From NCBI RefSeq assembly GCF_027595985.1, contig NC_073306.1:99483426-99547425 (forward strand): 64,000 nucleotides of DNA, in the 5' to 3' direction. Made by a program: the position numbers and the translations under genes. The stretch is from Sorex araneus (lineage: Eukaryota; Chordata; Mammalia; Eulipotyphla; Soricidae). The notes below the pieces were generated by a model. That model ran no database searches and was not told the origin of the DNA. It saw only the letters and a program-made list of their open reading frames with translations. The first letter of the stretch is position 1; every line of letters starts with the position of its first letter. This document shows, one piece after another, positions 47,575 to 58,289 of this stretch.

Positions 47575-48545
47575 GTTCTTCTGGGAGCCTGGCAGTCATG
47601 CCCATGAACTGCCTCTGGTGCCATATAAGCTCATTAATAACCATGATCCAGAGACTCACAAATAAATTTCGGAAGAGATCAACAAACTGCAGAGATGCCT
47701 CCAGACCCAGACTGAATCTCATCTGGGGCACCCCAGAGCAGGGTGGGTGAGCCCAAACAAAGCCCCAGAGTCTTCAGCCGAAAACCTGCATAACCCAATT
47801 ACCACCTTGCTCACAGTCAGTCTCCACAGGCTGGAGAGGAGCCTCGTTCGTGAGTGAATTTGCTGAGAAACTCAGGTATGCAGGTTTGTGACCGAAATCT
47901 CCAAAGTCTCGTGGAGTTGGTGAAGGGTGACATCCCCTTGTCTCCCTGTTCTTCCGGATTGTGGCAGTCACACCCATGAACTCATTAATGGTTATATAAG
48001 CTCATTATGGCCATAATCCAGAGACTCAAAAATAAATCTCAGAAGAGATCAACAAACTGCAGGGATGCCTCTGGACCCCAAAGTCACCATATAGTTAAAA
48101 ATTTAACTCCAGCTGTATTACCCTATTTAAAATTTTAGAATTCCTAGAGTGCATGGCAGCATTTGTGGCCATGCAATATCTTACATTCTACACCACTGAT
48201 GTACCAGGAGCAGCACACCACTTTAGATGGGATGTAGAGAAGGCAATCAATCTCATCCTGATCAAAATATATATATGTATATGCATTAGCACACAAAAAG
48301 CTCAACCTGTAACAACATGCTAGTAATCTCTTATACAAGGGCTTAATGGTTACAGGGTGAGATACAACAAGCTTCACACACTTTTCTTTGAGGAAAGTCT
48401 TTTGGATCATTTTTAGTGGATTCTTTATAATGAGCAATACAAAATAAATTATTTAGGGCCTACTATTTGGGTAGGTTGGGTGGTGGTTGGGAATATTCAA
48501 AATAATGGTGGTGGAATTGGTGTTGAATGTTGAATGTAATAAGTC
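47575..48545 (+). repeat. Unnamed ~1-kb shrew repeat, copy 3 (longest)
   Basis: The most complete copy. The internal direct repeat lies at 47,590-47,715 and 47,955-48,080, followed by an AT-rich middle and the TGGTGGTGG..ATTGGTGTTGAATG 3' block. No open frame with a recognised domain. It could be a non-autonomous LINE-mobilised element or part of an LTR element. Confidence 0.65.
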
Positions 48546-48549
48546 ATTA

Positions 48550-48660
48550 TATCACTGTCACTATCACTGTCATCCTGTTGCTCATCGATTTGCTCGAGCA
48601 GGCACCAGTAATGTCTCCATTGTGAGACTTGTTGTTACTGTTTTTGGCATATTGAATACA
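48550..48660 (-). mobile_element. RTE-tailed SINE, truncated
   Basis: Only the 3' half (tail through AACAGTAACAA block) is present. It follows directly on the 3' end of the unnamed 1-kb repeat, and a second copy comes next. Confidence 0.82.
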
Positions 48661-48671
48661 ACCCTTCACTT

Positions 48672-48877
48672 AACTTCACTGTCATCCTGTTGCTCATTGA
48701 TTTGTTCGAGCGGGCACCAGTAACGTCTCTCACTGAGAGACTTACTGTTACTGTTTTTGGCATATCCAATATGCCACGGGTAGCTTGCTGGGCTCTCCGA
48801 GAGGGGCGGAGGAATCGAACTCGGGTCGGCCGCGTGAAAGGCAAATGCCCAACCGCTGTGCTATCACTCCAGCCCTA
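48672..48877 (-). mobile_element. RTE-tailed SINE
   Basis: Second of two copies in tandem, with the head at the right end and an internal deletion in the CAAGCTAC region. A GAAA/GGAA microsatellite begins just beyond it. Confidence 0.85.
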
Positions 48878-48897
48878 TAAAAATAAGATAAAATTGA

Positions 48898-49045
48898 AAG
48901 AGAGAAAGAAAGAAAGAAAGAAAGAAAGAAGGAAGGAAGGAAGGAAGGAAGGAAGGAAGGAAGGAAGGAAGGAAGGAAGGAAGGAAGGAAGGAAGGAAGG
49001 AGAGAGAAAAGAAAGAAGGAAAGAAGAAAGAAGAAAAGAAAGAGA
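48898..49045. repeat. (GAAA)n(GGAA)n microsatellite
   Basis: About 140 bases of GAAA, then GGAA, then AAGAAAG variants. Confidence 0.95.
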
Positions 49046-49046
49046 G

Positions 49047-49200
49047 GGACCAGAGAGGTAGTACAACGGGTAGGGTGTTTGACTTGCATGCAGCTGATCC
49101 AGGTTCGATCCCTGTCATCCCTTATGGTCCCCCCGGCACCACCAGGGGTAATTCCTGAGTGCAGAGCCAGGAGTAACCCCTGATCATTGCTGGGTGTGAA
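49047..49200 (+). mobile_element. SOR-type SINE between two purine microsatellites
   Basis: Full-length with a short tail that grades into the next (GAAA)n tract. Confidence 0.88.
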
Positions 49201-49214
49201 TGAAAAAGAAAGAA

Positions 49215-49294
<80 letters not shown>

Positions 49295-49350
49295 AGGAAG
49301 GAAGGAAGGAAGGAAGGAAGGAAGGAAGGAGAGAGAGAGAAAGAAAGAGA
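49201..49350. repeat. (GAAA)n(GGAA)n microsatellite
   Basis: Starts at the SINE tail: GAAA units, then GGAA units, then GA. Probably grew from the A-rich tail. Confidence 0.95.
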
Positions 49351-49397
49351 GATTTTAACCTAAAAGGTTTCAAGTCTGAAAGTTAAAATGTTTTGGG

Positions 49398-49550
49398 GGC
49401 CAGAGAGAGGGTACAAACTTGCCTTGTATGTAGTAGATGAGGATTCAATTCCCGATACCGAACATGGTCCCATAAGCACTCCCAGGAGTGAATACTGAGT
49501 TCAGAGCCAGGAAGAATAAAGCCTGAGCACTGCTGGTTGTGGCAAACTCA
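49398..49550 (+). mobile_element. SOR-type SINE, old, with (CA)n
   Basis: Diverged; a CACT/CA tract (49,548-49,598) replaces the A tail. Confidence 0.7.
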
Positions 49551-49554
49551 CTCA

Positions 49555-49595
<41 letters not shown>

Positions 49596-50099
49596 ACATC
49601 ACTCACAATAGCTTTGCTAACCATAATATTCTTACATGCTTTCTCATTTTTTTAAATTTATTTAATTTTCCCCAATAAAAAATTTAGGCTGAAAACTTCA
49701 AATTTTTATAAGTACAATAATCAGTTGAAAACTCTTCCAACCTTATCGTGATTCAACAAATCAATAAATATGTTGTTTGTTTATCTAAGATATCCAAATT
49801 TCACCTACCATATAACATACGGAAAAAGGGTAAAATAAACATGTTAACAGTTTAAGTTAAGGGCTCTCCACCGAGATGTGATCCCGGCAGCTGCACATGT
49901 GCAGCCTCTCCACAGCTGCATGAGCATAATTCCAGAGGCCAGCTAAACTACTTTTGGTATCAGCAGCTTCTTGCAGAAACGTCTCTAGACTGCAAACTAA
50001 GCTGCAGCCCCATGCCTGCCCAGGAGGGGAAAGGTTTTTCTCTCTCACCTTTTCCTTGCCGGTTGCCACGCCCTTCCTCCTCGCCTCCCCCCACCCCCT

Positions 50100-50213
50100 A
50101 GGGCTGTCCCTGGTGATTCTCAGGGGACCATGTGATCCCTGATGTTCAGGGATTGGACTAGGATCAGATGATGGAAGGCACATGCCTTAAAGCTTGTACT
50201 ATCTCTCTGGTCC
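50100..50213 (-). mobile_element. SOR-type SINE, partial
   Basis: Lacks the tail block. Confidence 0.6.
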
Positions 50214-50236
50214 CCAAAGTACCTTTTAGATTTGTT

Positions 50237-50402
50237 TGTTTTGTTTTGGGCCACACCCAGTGATGCTCAGGGGTTACTCCTGGCTCTGTACTCAAGAATC
50301 ATTCCTGGCAGGTCTCAAGGGACCATACAGGATGCCAGGGATCAAACTCTGGTTGGCTGTGTGCAAGGCAAGCACCCTGTCCCCTATACTATGTTTCCAG
50401 CC
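50237..50402 (-). mobile_element. SOR-type SINE
   Basis: Full-length, moderately diverged. Confidence 0.85.
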
Positions 50403-50786
50403 ACACAAAAAGAAAATTCTTAAAGCATATACTGAACTATTGAAATTAAATCAAAGCAAGTTCTTGTGTTTTTACAAACATTGGCAGTTCAAATATTTTC
50501 TTATTCAGGTATCTAAAATTGTAACAAAAACGAAGAGATTTCTTTTTGTGTCTGAATGTACATCTCTCATTTTAATTTATTTCCAGAGGGAATTGTTAGA
50601 ATATCTGACCCCAAATAATTATGGTCTGAGTAATTTTGGTAGACGAAACCTGGTTTAAAGCATAATCATTAAAAATATAACAACACCCAAAAAACAAATA
50701 GTTTCCAAATAGTTCATTTGGAAATATGCGGGTCTTCAAAGTCATGAAAATGAATTTTTATTTATTATTATTTATATTATATTTAT

Positions 50787-50878
50787 TTTTATAAGTATAT
50801 TTTTATTTAAAAATATACTTTTAAATATTTTTACATTTTTATAAGTATATTTTAAATAAAAATATACTTATAAAAATA
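50787..50878. repeat. Two AT-rich palindromes
   Basis: AAGTATATTTTTATTTAAAA.. at 50,793-50,820 and ATAAGTATATTTTAAATAAA.. at 50,836-50,876 are each nearly self-complementary and are inverted copies of each other. Confidence 0.8.
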
Positions 50879-50934
50879 TTTTTTATCCTATGTATGTTTA
50901 TTGATCAGAATTAGTTTGTGTTATCTAAGCAGAA

Positions 50935-51060
50935 AAGGTAACTGAATATGGAACTGGAGGGTATTTTGTTAAGTGAAATAAGTCAGAGAGAAAAAGTAAG
51001 ATACCACAGATGATTTCACCTATTGGTGTATAACATAATCTTGAGAAAAAAGGATAAAAA
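50935..51060 (+). mobile_element. Old L1 3'UTR fragment
   Basis: Contains AAGTGAAATAAGTCAGAGAG and a GATGATTTCACC stretch, typical of old mammalian L1 3'UTRs. Confidence 0.55.
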
Positions 51061-51199
51061 ATTATTTCAGTTGGAAGCAGTCAGTTTTGACTGCCTCAAT
51101 TTCCATAAAATAGGAAGAAGAACTGAAAGAGAGGATTGAAACTTGGCCAAAGGTTAATATTTGACAAGGCCAGCTCTTGCTGCCTCTGTAGGCAGACAG

Positions 51200-51570
51200 A
51201 CAGGGAAGTCCTTCCCAAGCAATGGCAGTAAATCTCCTGGGAAGGAATAGCCCTGACCTCATGGAGAACTGGTGCCTATTGGTAACAGACCGTGAGGAGG
51301 CTGGACCCCTCCAAAAGAAGGAACCCCTCCAAAAGAAGCTACTGCAGCAACAAAGTCAGGAAAGGAATTTCAAAGAAGACCATCACCACTCCCAACGCCC
51401 TTAGTAACCTCCCTAGCAATGGACTTTTATCTAGGTAGAATCCCCACATGGGGGCAGGTTGGAGAAACCCTATATAAAAGGCCACCTTGAACAAAGGAAG
51501 TGTGAGGCGCATATACTGCCTGAGCCCAGGTGCTGCCTGTGCCCATGTGGCCGAGCACATGTGGTACCTG
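51200..51570 (+). mobile_element. Candidate solo LTR
   Basis: A TATATAAAAGG box at about 51,470, a preceding CCT-rich segment with a short tandem duplication (CCCCTCCAAAAGAAG, twice, at about 51,306 and 51,327), and a downstream R/U5-like stretch. No internal retroviral sequence is seen nearby. Could also be a cellular promoter. Confidence 0.35.
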
Positions 51571-51785
51571 ACCTCAGTGATTTCAAACACAACAGGGCTT
51601 ATTCAGGAACAAACTATAGAAGAGAGGCTCGTTTGGAAAATTCATTCATGGGAGGATTTGCACTCACCCTTCAGAGCCTCTGGACAAGCTCTGCAGGATG
51701 ACCTGAGGGAAACTGGGAGCATTCTGGGGCCAGGGAGTTTGCAGATTTATGTATGCTGGGGCATGCTTTAGTCAATCTACCTCAT

Positions 51786-51950
51786 TTTTTTTTTTTCTTT
51801 TTGGGTCAGGTTTGTGGCGATGCTCAGGGGTTATTCCTGGCTCATGCACTCAGGAATTACTCCTGGCAGTGCTTGGGGGACCATATGGAATGCTGGGAAT
51901 CGAACCCAGGTTGGCTGCGTGCAAGGCAAACACCCTATCCTTCCAGTCCC
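51786..51950 (-). mobile_element. SOR-type SINE
   Basis: Well preserved except that the CGCTGTGCTATC head part is deleted. Confidence 0.9.
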
Positions 51951-52174
51951 ACCTCCTTTGAGTAGGGTTTTGAATAATGGTGTTTGCAGCTTATCATTTT
52001 CATTATCAATTCACAGCTTATCATTTATCATTATCATCTATTGGTGTGCCCTCTCCATGCAAAATGTGCCAGTTTTGCTTCTCCAAAGAATTCAGCTTGA
52101 TGGGGAGAGGGCAACTCAGATAGAGAAGGGAACACCAAGTAAAATGTGGTTCAAGGCCATGCGGGGGAAGGGTG

Positions 52175-52465
52175 ATGCGTGCTGAATGTAGACTAGAGAT
52201 TGAACACGATGGCCACTCAACACCTTTATTGCAAACCACAACATCTAATTAGAGCAGAGAACAAAAGGGAATACCCTGACACAGTGGCAGGGTGGGGTCG
52301 GGGGAGATGGGATTGCGGAGGGTGGGAGGGATGCTGGGTTTATTTGTGGTGGAGAATGGGCACTTGTGAAGGGATGGGTTCTCGAACTTTGTATGGGGGA
52401 AGCATGAGCACAAAAATGTATAAATCTGTAACTGTACCCTCAAAAAATAAATTAAAAAATTTTAA
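52175..52465 (+). mobile_element. L1-like 3' terminal segment
   Basis: A GGTGGGAGGGATGCTGGG / GGTGGAGAATGGGCACTTG stretch, then CTGTAACTGTACCCTC and an A-rich tail with AATAAA. It looks like a LINE 3' end of a different subfamily from the 34 kb copy. Confidence 0.5.
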
Positions 52466-52599
52466 AAATAAAAAAAGCTACAAATCCACAAAATTACTTG
52501 AGATTCCCAAAATCTCCACAAAGTAATAATTCATTCTATTAAAAATATATACGGTTTAAAATAATTGTTAAAAAAAAAAAAGAATTCAGCTTGAATTCT

Positions 52600-53360
52600 C
52601 CCTCTCTTCCTTTTGCCTTCCTGAGTGTCACTGGTTCAGTGTGAGTTTGAGTACCCCACTGCTTGCTGAGGAAAAGCATCCTGGCTGATTCAGGCACACA
52701 AAGCCACCCCCTTCTTCATGAATGCATGCCTGATCATCTTGTTAACCTTGGAGCTTAGATAGTCACTGGGATTGGTTTGGGAATAGTCTTCCTTTAAGTT
52801 TGGTTGATTCCATCATGCTTGTCATCTGAAAGTCTTTTTCAAACCTGGTGCCTGAAAAGGGCCTCCCCTCAGATGGAGGAATTTGCCCCAAAAACCCCCC
52901 AAACATTGGTACCTCTGCTTTTCACAATATTGCAGTTTGGTGAAGGTGGCAAAGTCTAGCTAATTTGGTGCTGTGATTTCCATAACTGTGTTAGGCATCG
53001 ATGATGCTTTGAAGTGACTTTGAATGTACTTTCTGCCATGGTCAGACTCTGTGTTCATGTTTCAGGAGAAGAGAAGGTGGCATTAATCTTATCTCTCTCC
53101 TTATCCTTGGCCCTTAAGTGTGTGAAATGCATTCCTGCACATATGGCTTACCCTTTGGGGAAGGCAGTTGCAGTTCATGTTTGATAGCATCAATGTATCA
53201 TCTTACATCATCATCAGGGTTCCTGGGTACCTGGAACCCTGATGATGATGACCCCAATTGTTCACTGCTGAAAATACCCTGTTGTGAAATGTAAATGGTT
53301 GAATGAGGTCTTGGAGAATGGATTTTGGTGATGTATTTAGGCTCATCAGAATCCACCCCT
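52600..53360. other. Unique sequence with one hairpin
   Basis: Nothing recognised apart from the hairpin at 53,206-53,250. Confidence 0.4.
53206..53250. repeat. 18-bp-stem hairpin
   Basis: CATCATCATCAGGGTTCC at 53,206-53,223 is exactly complementary to 53,233-53,250, with a 9-base loop. Confidence 0.92.
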
Positions 53361-53365
53361 TGGGA

Positions 53366-53520
53366 CTGGAGTGCTGGTGTAGGGAATAAGGCATATGCCT
53401 TGCATGCAGCTGACCCTAATTCTATCCCCAGCACTACCTGGTCCCATGAACATCGCAGGGTAAAGCAACGACCCAGATAATCCCTAGCACTGCATCCTTG
53501 AGCAAAAATTCCTGAGAGGG
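53366..53520 (+). mobile_element. SOR-type SINE, old
   Basis: Head and box B region clear, 3' half decayed. Confidence 0.65.
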
Positions 53521-53632
53521 GCCTCAGGACCTCCTGATCCTCCCCAATAAACCCACTGAATGAAATATAGGCCCTTCCAGGGAGCAGCATGGGGAGTGGA
53601 AGGATAAATTCATTTAAAAATATTCTAGTTCT

Positions 53633-53810
53633 GGGGCTGGATCGATAGCACAGCGGGTAGGGCATTTGCCTTGCACTCGGCCAACCTGGGTTCAATTCCC
53701 AGCATCCTATATGGTCCCCTGAGCACCGCCAGGAGTAATTCCTGAGTGCATGAGCCAGGAGTAACCCCTGTGCATCGCCAGATGTGACCCAAAAAGAAAA
53801 AAAGGAAAAT
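53633..53810 (+). mobile_element. SOR-type SINE
   Basis: Full-length and little diverged. Confidence 0.93.
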
Positions 53811-53921
53811 AAATAAAACAGAAACACTACCTATCCACTATACTCTGTTATTCCTAGTTGCAAAGTAATGAAGTCACTTGGAAAAACTATATTTACTCTT
53901 TCTTTTAAAACTTCTTTCCAG

Positions 53922-53966
53922 TAACCCCTGAGCATCACTGGGTGTGACCCAAAAAGCAAAAAACAA
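53922..53966 (+). mobile_element. SOR-type SINE, tail only
   Basis: Just the last 45 bases (GTAACCCCTGAGCATCACTG..CCAAAAAGC). Confidence 0.8.
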
Positions 53967-54043
53967 AATAAAATTTAAAAAAACTCCTTCCCTACTTCCC
54001 TTTTCCTCCCTCCCTCCGTTCTTCCTTCCCTTCTTCCTTGAGT

Positions 54044-54045
<2 letters not shown>

Positions 54046-54092
<47 letters not shown>
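54046..54092. repeat. (CT)n microsatellite
   Basis: CT tract that begins directly at the 3' end of the minus-strand SINE that follows. Confidence 0.95.
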
Positions 54093-54094
<2 letters not shown>

Positions 54095-54255
54095 GCCACA
54101 CCCAACAGTGCTCAGGGATTACTCCTGACTCTGCACTTAGGACCCACTCCTGGAGAACCAGGCGGGTACAGGGGCCATTTACAATGCTGGGGATCCAACC
54201 CGGGCAGCCTTAGACAGGTGAGTGTCCCGACTGCTGTACTGTCTTTCCAGTCCTT
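54093..54255 (-). mobile_element. SOR-type SINE
   Basis: Diverged, full order of blocks. Confidence 0.8.
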
Positions 54256-54379
54256 AAAATATTTCTTTCCATCCCTTTTGAGAGACGCCATCTATGACTC
54301 AGTCTTGATTCCTGGTCCAGCTCTCCTGGGCCAAGTGTCTAATTACAGAACCATGGATTGTGCTGACCTACAAAACCTG

Positions 54380-54460
54380 GCCGGAGAGATAGTACAGAGG
54401 TTAAAGTGCTTGCCTTGCACACCACCGACCCCACATAATGCCCAGGAGTGACCCCTGAGC
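54380..54460 (+). mobile_element. SOR-type SINE, truncated
   Basis: Head to box B, then a jump to the TGACCCCTGAGC block. Confidence 0.65.
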
Positions 54461-54515
54461 AAACGTAATTTTAAGGAATTGGTTTCCCAGCCCCTCAACT
54501 TGTTGAAACTGACTG

Positions 54516-54732
54516 TGGGGGCTGGAGAGGTGGGCAGGAGTGAGACACTTGCCTGTGTGCAACAGGCCCCACCTTGGTCTCCAGCACCGTGTAGGGTCCC
54601 TCCAGCACCGTGTAGGGTCCCTCCAGCATCGTGTAGGGTCCCTCCAGCATCACCAGGAGCCATCCCTGAGCACAGAGCCAGGACTAAGCCCTGAACACTG
54701 CCAGGTGTGGCCCAAAAATAAAAAAAAAAAAC
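54516..54732 (+). mobile_element. SOR-type SINE with internal tandem repeats
   Basis: Contains about 3.5 units of a 22-base repeat (TCCAGCACCGTGTAGGGTCC..) at 54,579-54,655, an expansion of the ..CATATGGTCC box of the SINE. Confidence 0.8.
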
Positions 54733-55162
54733 ATAAGAACCTGTCTCTGACCTGACTCTTCTTTTCCCATCTCCTTTTACTTACTCTCCTCCTCACCCTT
54801 AGCCCAGATCCCCTTGCACGGTGTTGTCCAAGAGGTGTAAAGTTACCAGATTATTTGACAATTTCAGACTTTATTACCAAAACCAATATATTTATTCTGT
54901 TTGTGTTCAGAGTATGACAACAGTATTTATAATGCTAATTCAATTAAAAACTGTTCCGTCTTAGGGTTCTAGGATCTTAGGGTACAATATATCTTAATTT
55001 TTCAGTTTCTATTTTTGTGGGAAAAGTTATAAAAGAGTGGTAGAGTAAAAGGATATTACATTATCACAAATATAGGGAGAAGGAAATACAAAGGCAAGAA
55101 AATGTGAAAAATGTCTGTCAAACAAAAAAATAGCTCTTGTATTTTTATGTGTACCATAGATT

Positions 55163-55392
55163 AAGGGCTGGAGTGATAGCAAGTTGGCCTTTCACGCGGC
55201 CAACCCGTGTTCAATTCCTCCGCCCTCTCGGAGAGCCCGGCAAGCTACTGAGAGTATGGAGCCCGCACGGCAGAGCCTGGCAAGCTTCCCGTGCGTATTG
55301 GATATGCCAAAAACAGTAACAATAAGTCTCTCAATGAGAGACGTTACTGGTGCCCGCTTGAACAAATCGATGAGCAACAGGATGACAGTGAC
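55163..55392 (+). mobile_element. RTE-tailed SINE, head deletion
   Basis: Lacks about 15 bases in the box A area (CACAGCGGTAGGGCG) but is otherwise complete, with the RTE-like tail at 55,338-55,392. Confidence 0.88.
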
Positions 55393-55658
55393 CATAGAAT
55401 AAAATTGTAATGTTTATATTTTAAGAGCTATATTTAGAAGAATGATGTAAACATTTTAGAATATGACTACTTACTATTACAAACTCGTTCAACTATTTAA
55501 GTTTTTTCTGAAGGCGTTAAATACCTATTTGAAAATGTGCAAGAGTTGTATAATTGAATAGTTGTATAATTTTCCAGAAATTCTTTTCAGGAGACTCAAA
55601 GGGAAAAAGCCTGGTAGTTACAGAGGAAGAAAAGAACCGACTTTTCTGGGTTTGCCAT

Positions 55659-55675
55659 GTGCGCCCTCTGCTAGA
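55659..55675. promoter_or_regulatory. CTCF-like motif
   Basis: GTGCGCCCTCTGCTAGA fits the CTCF core (GCGCCCTCTGCTGG-like) closely. It lies 18 bases before a TATA box. Confidence 0.4.
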
Positions 55676-55693
55676 GATCTGTATTTCTGCTTC

Positions 55694-55712
55694 TATAAAA
55701 GGCCGCGCGGCC
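55694..55712 (+). promoter_or_regulatory. TATA box plus GC palindrome
   Basis: TATAAAA at 55,694-55,700 is followed directly by GGCCGCGCGGCC. CpGs are frequent in the next 150 bases. No exon recognised downstream. Confidence 0.35.
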
Positions 55713-56099
55713 CTGTTGGCTCCCTTCCCCGCTGGGTTAGTCTCTATGGGGACCGGCCTCCAGAGCATTTGAGTGACAGCCACAGAGCCGGGAGGGAGCA
55801 GTAACTGGCCAGGCCGCAGCGCGGAGTTTTCTCGGTCTGCTGCACGCGGTCTCTGCAAATTTACACCCCTTCCTTTGCAGACTAATCTCAGGAGGGCGTC
55901 CAAGCCTTGGAGATGCGGTTACAAAAAACCACAGCAAAAACGTTAAGAGTGAAAATCACAAAGCCGAGGTCTCTACTATTTCTTCTGTGCTAGTCACTTT
56001 AGAAGTCCTGAAAGTCAATCACTCACCTGATTTGCAAGGTGGGAACCACTCGGGTTCTCATGAGCTGAGAGGTGAAATAATGTTATCTAAGGTCACATA

Positions 56100-56272
56100 G
56101 TGGGGAAAGAAGAGACAGTACAGCGGGCAGGGGGGTTGACCCTGTCCCATTCCTGGCAGTTCATAGGGTCCCCCGAGCTCACCAGAGAGCATAGAGCCAT
56201 GAGTGAGCCCTAGACACCTCTGGGTGTGACCCCAAACCAAAACCAAAACCACAACAGCAATAAATAAATAAA
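56100..56272 (+). mobile_element. SOR-type SINE, old
   Basis: Diverged; tail with AAAT units. Confidence 0.65.
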
Positions 56273-57057
56273 TAAAAAACAGAACCAAAAGTTGTACAAG
56301 GGACTAGAGAGGAAGGGAGGAAGAGAGGGAGAGAGGGAGAGAGGAATCCAGGCTTAGGTCCTGGCCCTGCACTCCAGGCTGGCACAACTACCTCTACTCT
56401 CTGCCATTCTTGCAGAAGATAATGTGTAAATACAGGCAAGAGACCTGAATCTCTGTGCTGTTACCCCCCACAGACCCTCTGCCAGTGCTGTGTGTGAGTG
56501 TGTGCAGGATCTGCTGCCCCTGGGTCTGCTCCTGACACCTGGAGTATGGCAGATTCTCTTGGCCATTCTCTTCTCCCTTCTCAGCCACTGTCCAGTTTGT
56601 GTATCTCCAGCTTGAGGCAGGTCATGTATACTTGGTCATGTATTCTTGGTCATGTATACTTCATTCTTCATGCAGCTTCTAGAGTTTTCTCTGTCGGCTC
56701 AAGGAGAGGAGTCAGAAAGCCTTTCTCCAATACTGCTGGGGCGGTGCTGATGGCAGGAGTTCAGACGACGCTTGCAGGCCAGAGTCCAGCCACACTCAGG
56801 CTGCAGGACAGGCGCCGCTTTGGCCAGTCACGCCTTAGGCGACTAGAAGGGCCTCTGGATAGGGCCTGGGCATTTCTTCTCTCTGGAGGGTCCCATTGAG
56901 ACTCTGAGCTGGCGGATCTGTCAGGAAATGCTCCAGAGAGCAGGGCAGGGCAGGAAGGAGTTTGGGGCTTTGCCAAAATTAGCCCCCTGTCAGAGACTGG
57001 TCACATGGTACAAACAGATCCCTGTGACACCGTCCGTCCGTAAACAGACAACTTTGG

Positions 57058-57230
57058 GGGCTGGAGAGATAATATGGCAGGTAAGGCATTACCCTCGCAT
57101 GCAGCCTGCCTGGTTCGGTCCCCAGTATCCCATATGACCCCTGGAGCCTGCCAGGAGTGATCCCTGAGTGCAGAGCCAGGAGTAAGCTTGGAACACTGCC
57201 AGATGTGGATCAACAAACAAACAAACACAA
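57058..57230 (+). mobile_element. SOR-type SINE
   Basis: Full-length, moderately diverged; AAAC tail. Confidence 0.85.
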
Positions 57231-58121
57231 GTAAAAATATAAAACAACGACTTCAGTTTGTCACCTAATGCGGTCTGCACAGAAAAGCAAACCGTGATCT
57301 CCAATAAACCTCCCGGGGGGCTGCATGACGTCAGACTTACGAGAGACCACTTCTAGATCACTTCTGCAAGAATTCACCCCAAATGGCCAAGACTTCACCA
57401 ATAACTGACAACTTCCCGAATTGAGTCTGTGTGCAACTTAGAGACAGGTGGAAGAAACCCAGGATCTAGTACCAATCACACAGAATGTCTCTCTGCTAGT
57501 TAGCTGGTCCCAGAACCCCAGGAGCCGAGGCTCCAGCCTCTGCAACCCAGAGTCTATCCCAGTTGCCAGTGAAACCTCCCTTCCATCACTGCCCACGACC
57601 ACACAGCAGACTGTTGCTCTCTTGGTGGTGTGTGGGGGTGGTGTCTGTGTGTGCCCATGTGTGCCTTTAACTCCTCCTCAGGCTTCTCCACATCCACCAG
57701 TTTCAGCTGGAAGCCAGAGAGTGAGCACTGCATTAATGCCCACAGAGAAGTCCCAGAGAGTGTCGGGGAATGCCTCATGCTGCATCAGACAGACTGGAAG
57801 TGGGGTCAGAAAATGGGTCTTTGAAAGGGAAACCATGCAAGATCTCACATTAAAGCTGGGGACTGTGGGCCTCCCACTGGACATACTGGTTGCTTCTGCC
57901 CACCTTGACACAAGCCACAAGCAGGGGTGGGTGTCCTCCCGGAATACTTCTTCCTCCTAGAGTCTGCCCAGAGCACACTTCCTGTCTGCCCAATGCCCTG
58001 ACCTAGTCCACCTGGTCCCTCGGAGGGTCTCTAGGTCTCCTCAATGTCAGGATCCCTGACATTAAGACCTTTCTTTTCTCTCTTACAGGGAGGCAGGGGA
58101 GAAGAGGGGTGCAGTGGGAAG

Positions 58122-58286
58122 AGGCTGTTTGGGCCACACCCTTGTGCTCCTGGCTTACTCCTGGCTCTGTGTTCAGGGATCATTCCTGGTGGTGTTCAAG
58201 GGACCATATGAGGTGCAGGGGATGGAGCCAGGCCGGCTGCACAGAAGGCAAGTGCCCTACCCACTGTGCTATTGCTCCAGCTCCAG
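58122..58286 (-). mobile_element. SOR-type SINE
   Basis: Moderately diverged; head end reads GCTATTGCTCCAGC. Confidence 0.82.
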
Positions 58287-58289
58287 AAC

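Larger units (their letters stand above)
55400..56095. other. Unique sequence with promoter-like signals
   Basis: No repeats recognised. The CpG-richer part at 55,640-55,870 holds the CTCF-like motif and TATA box listed separately. Confidence 0.4.
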
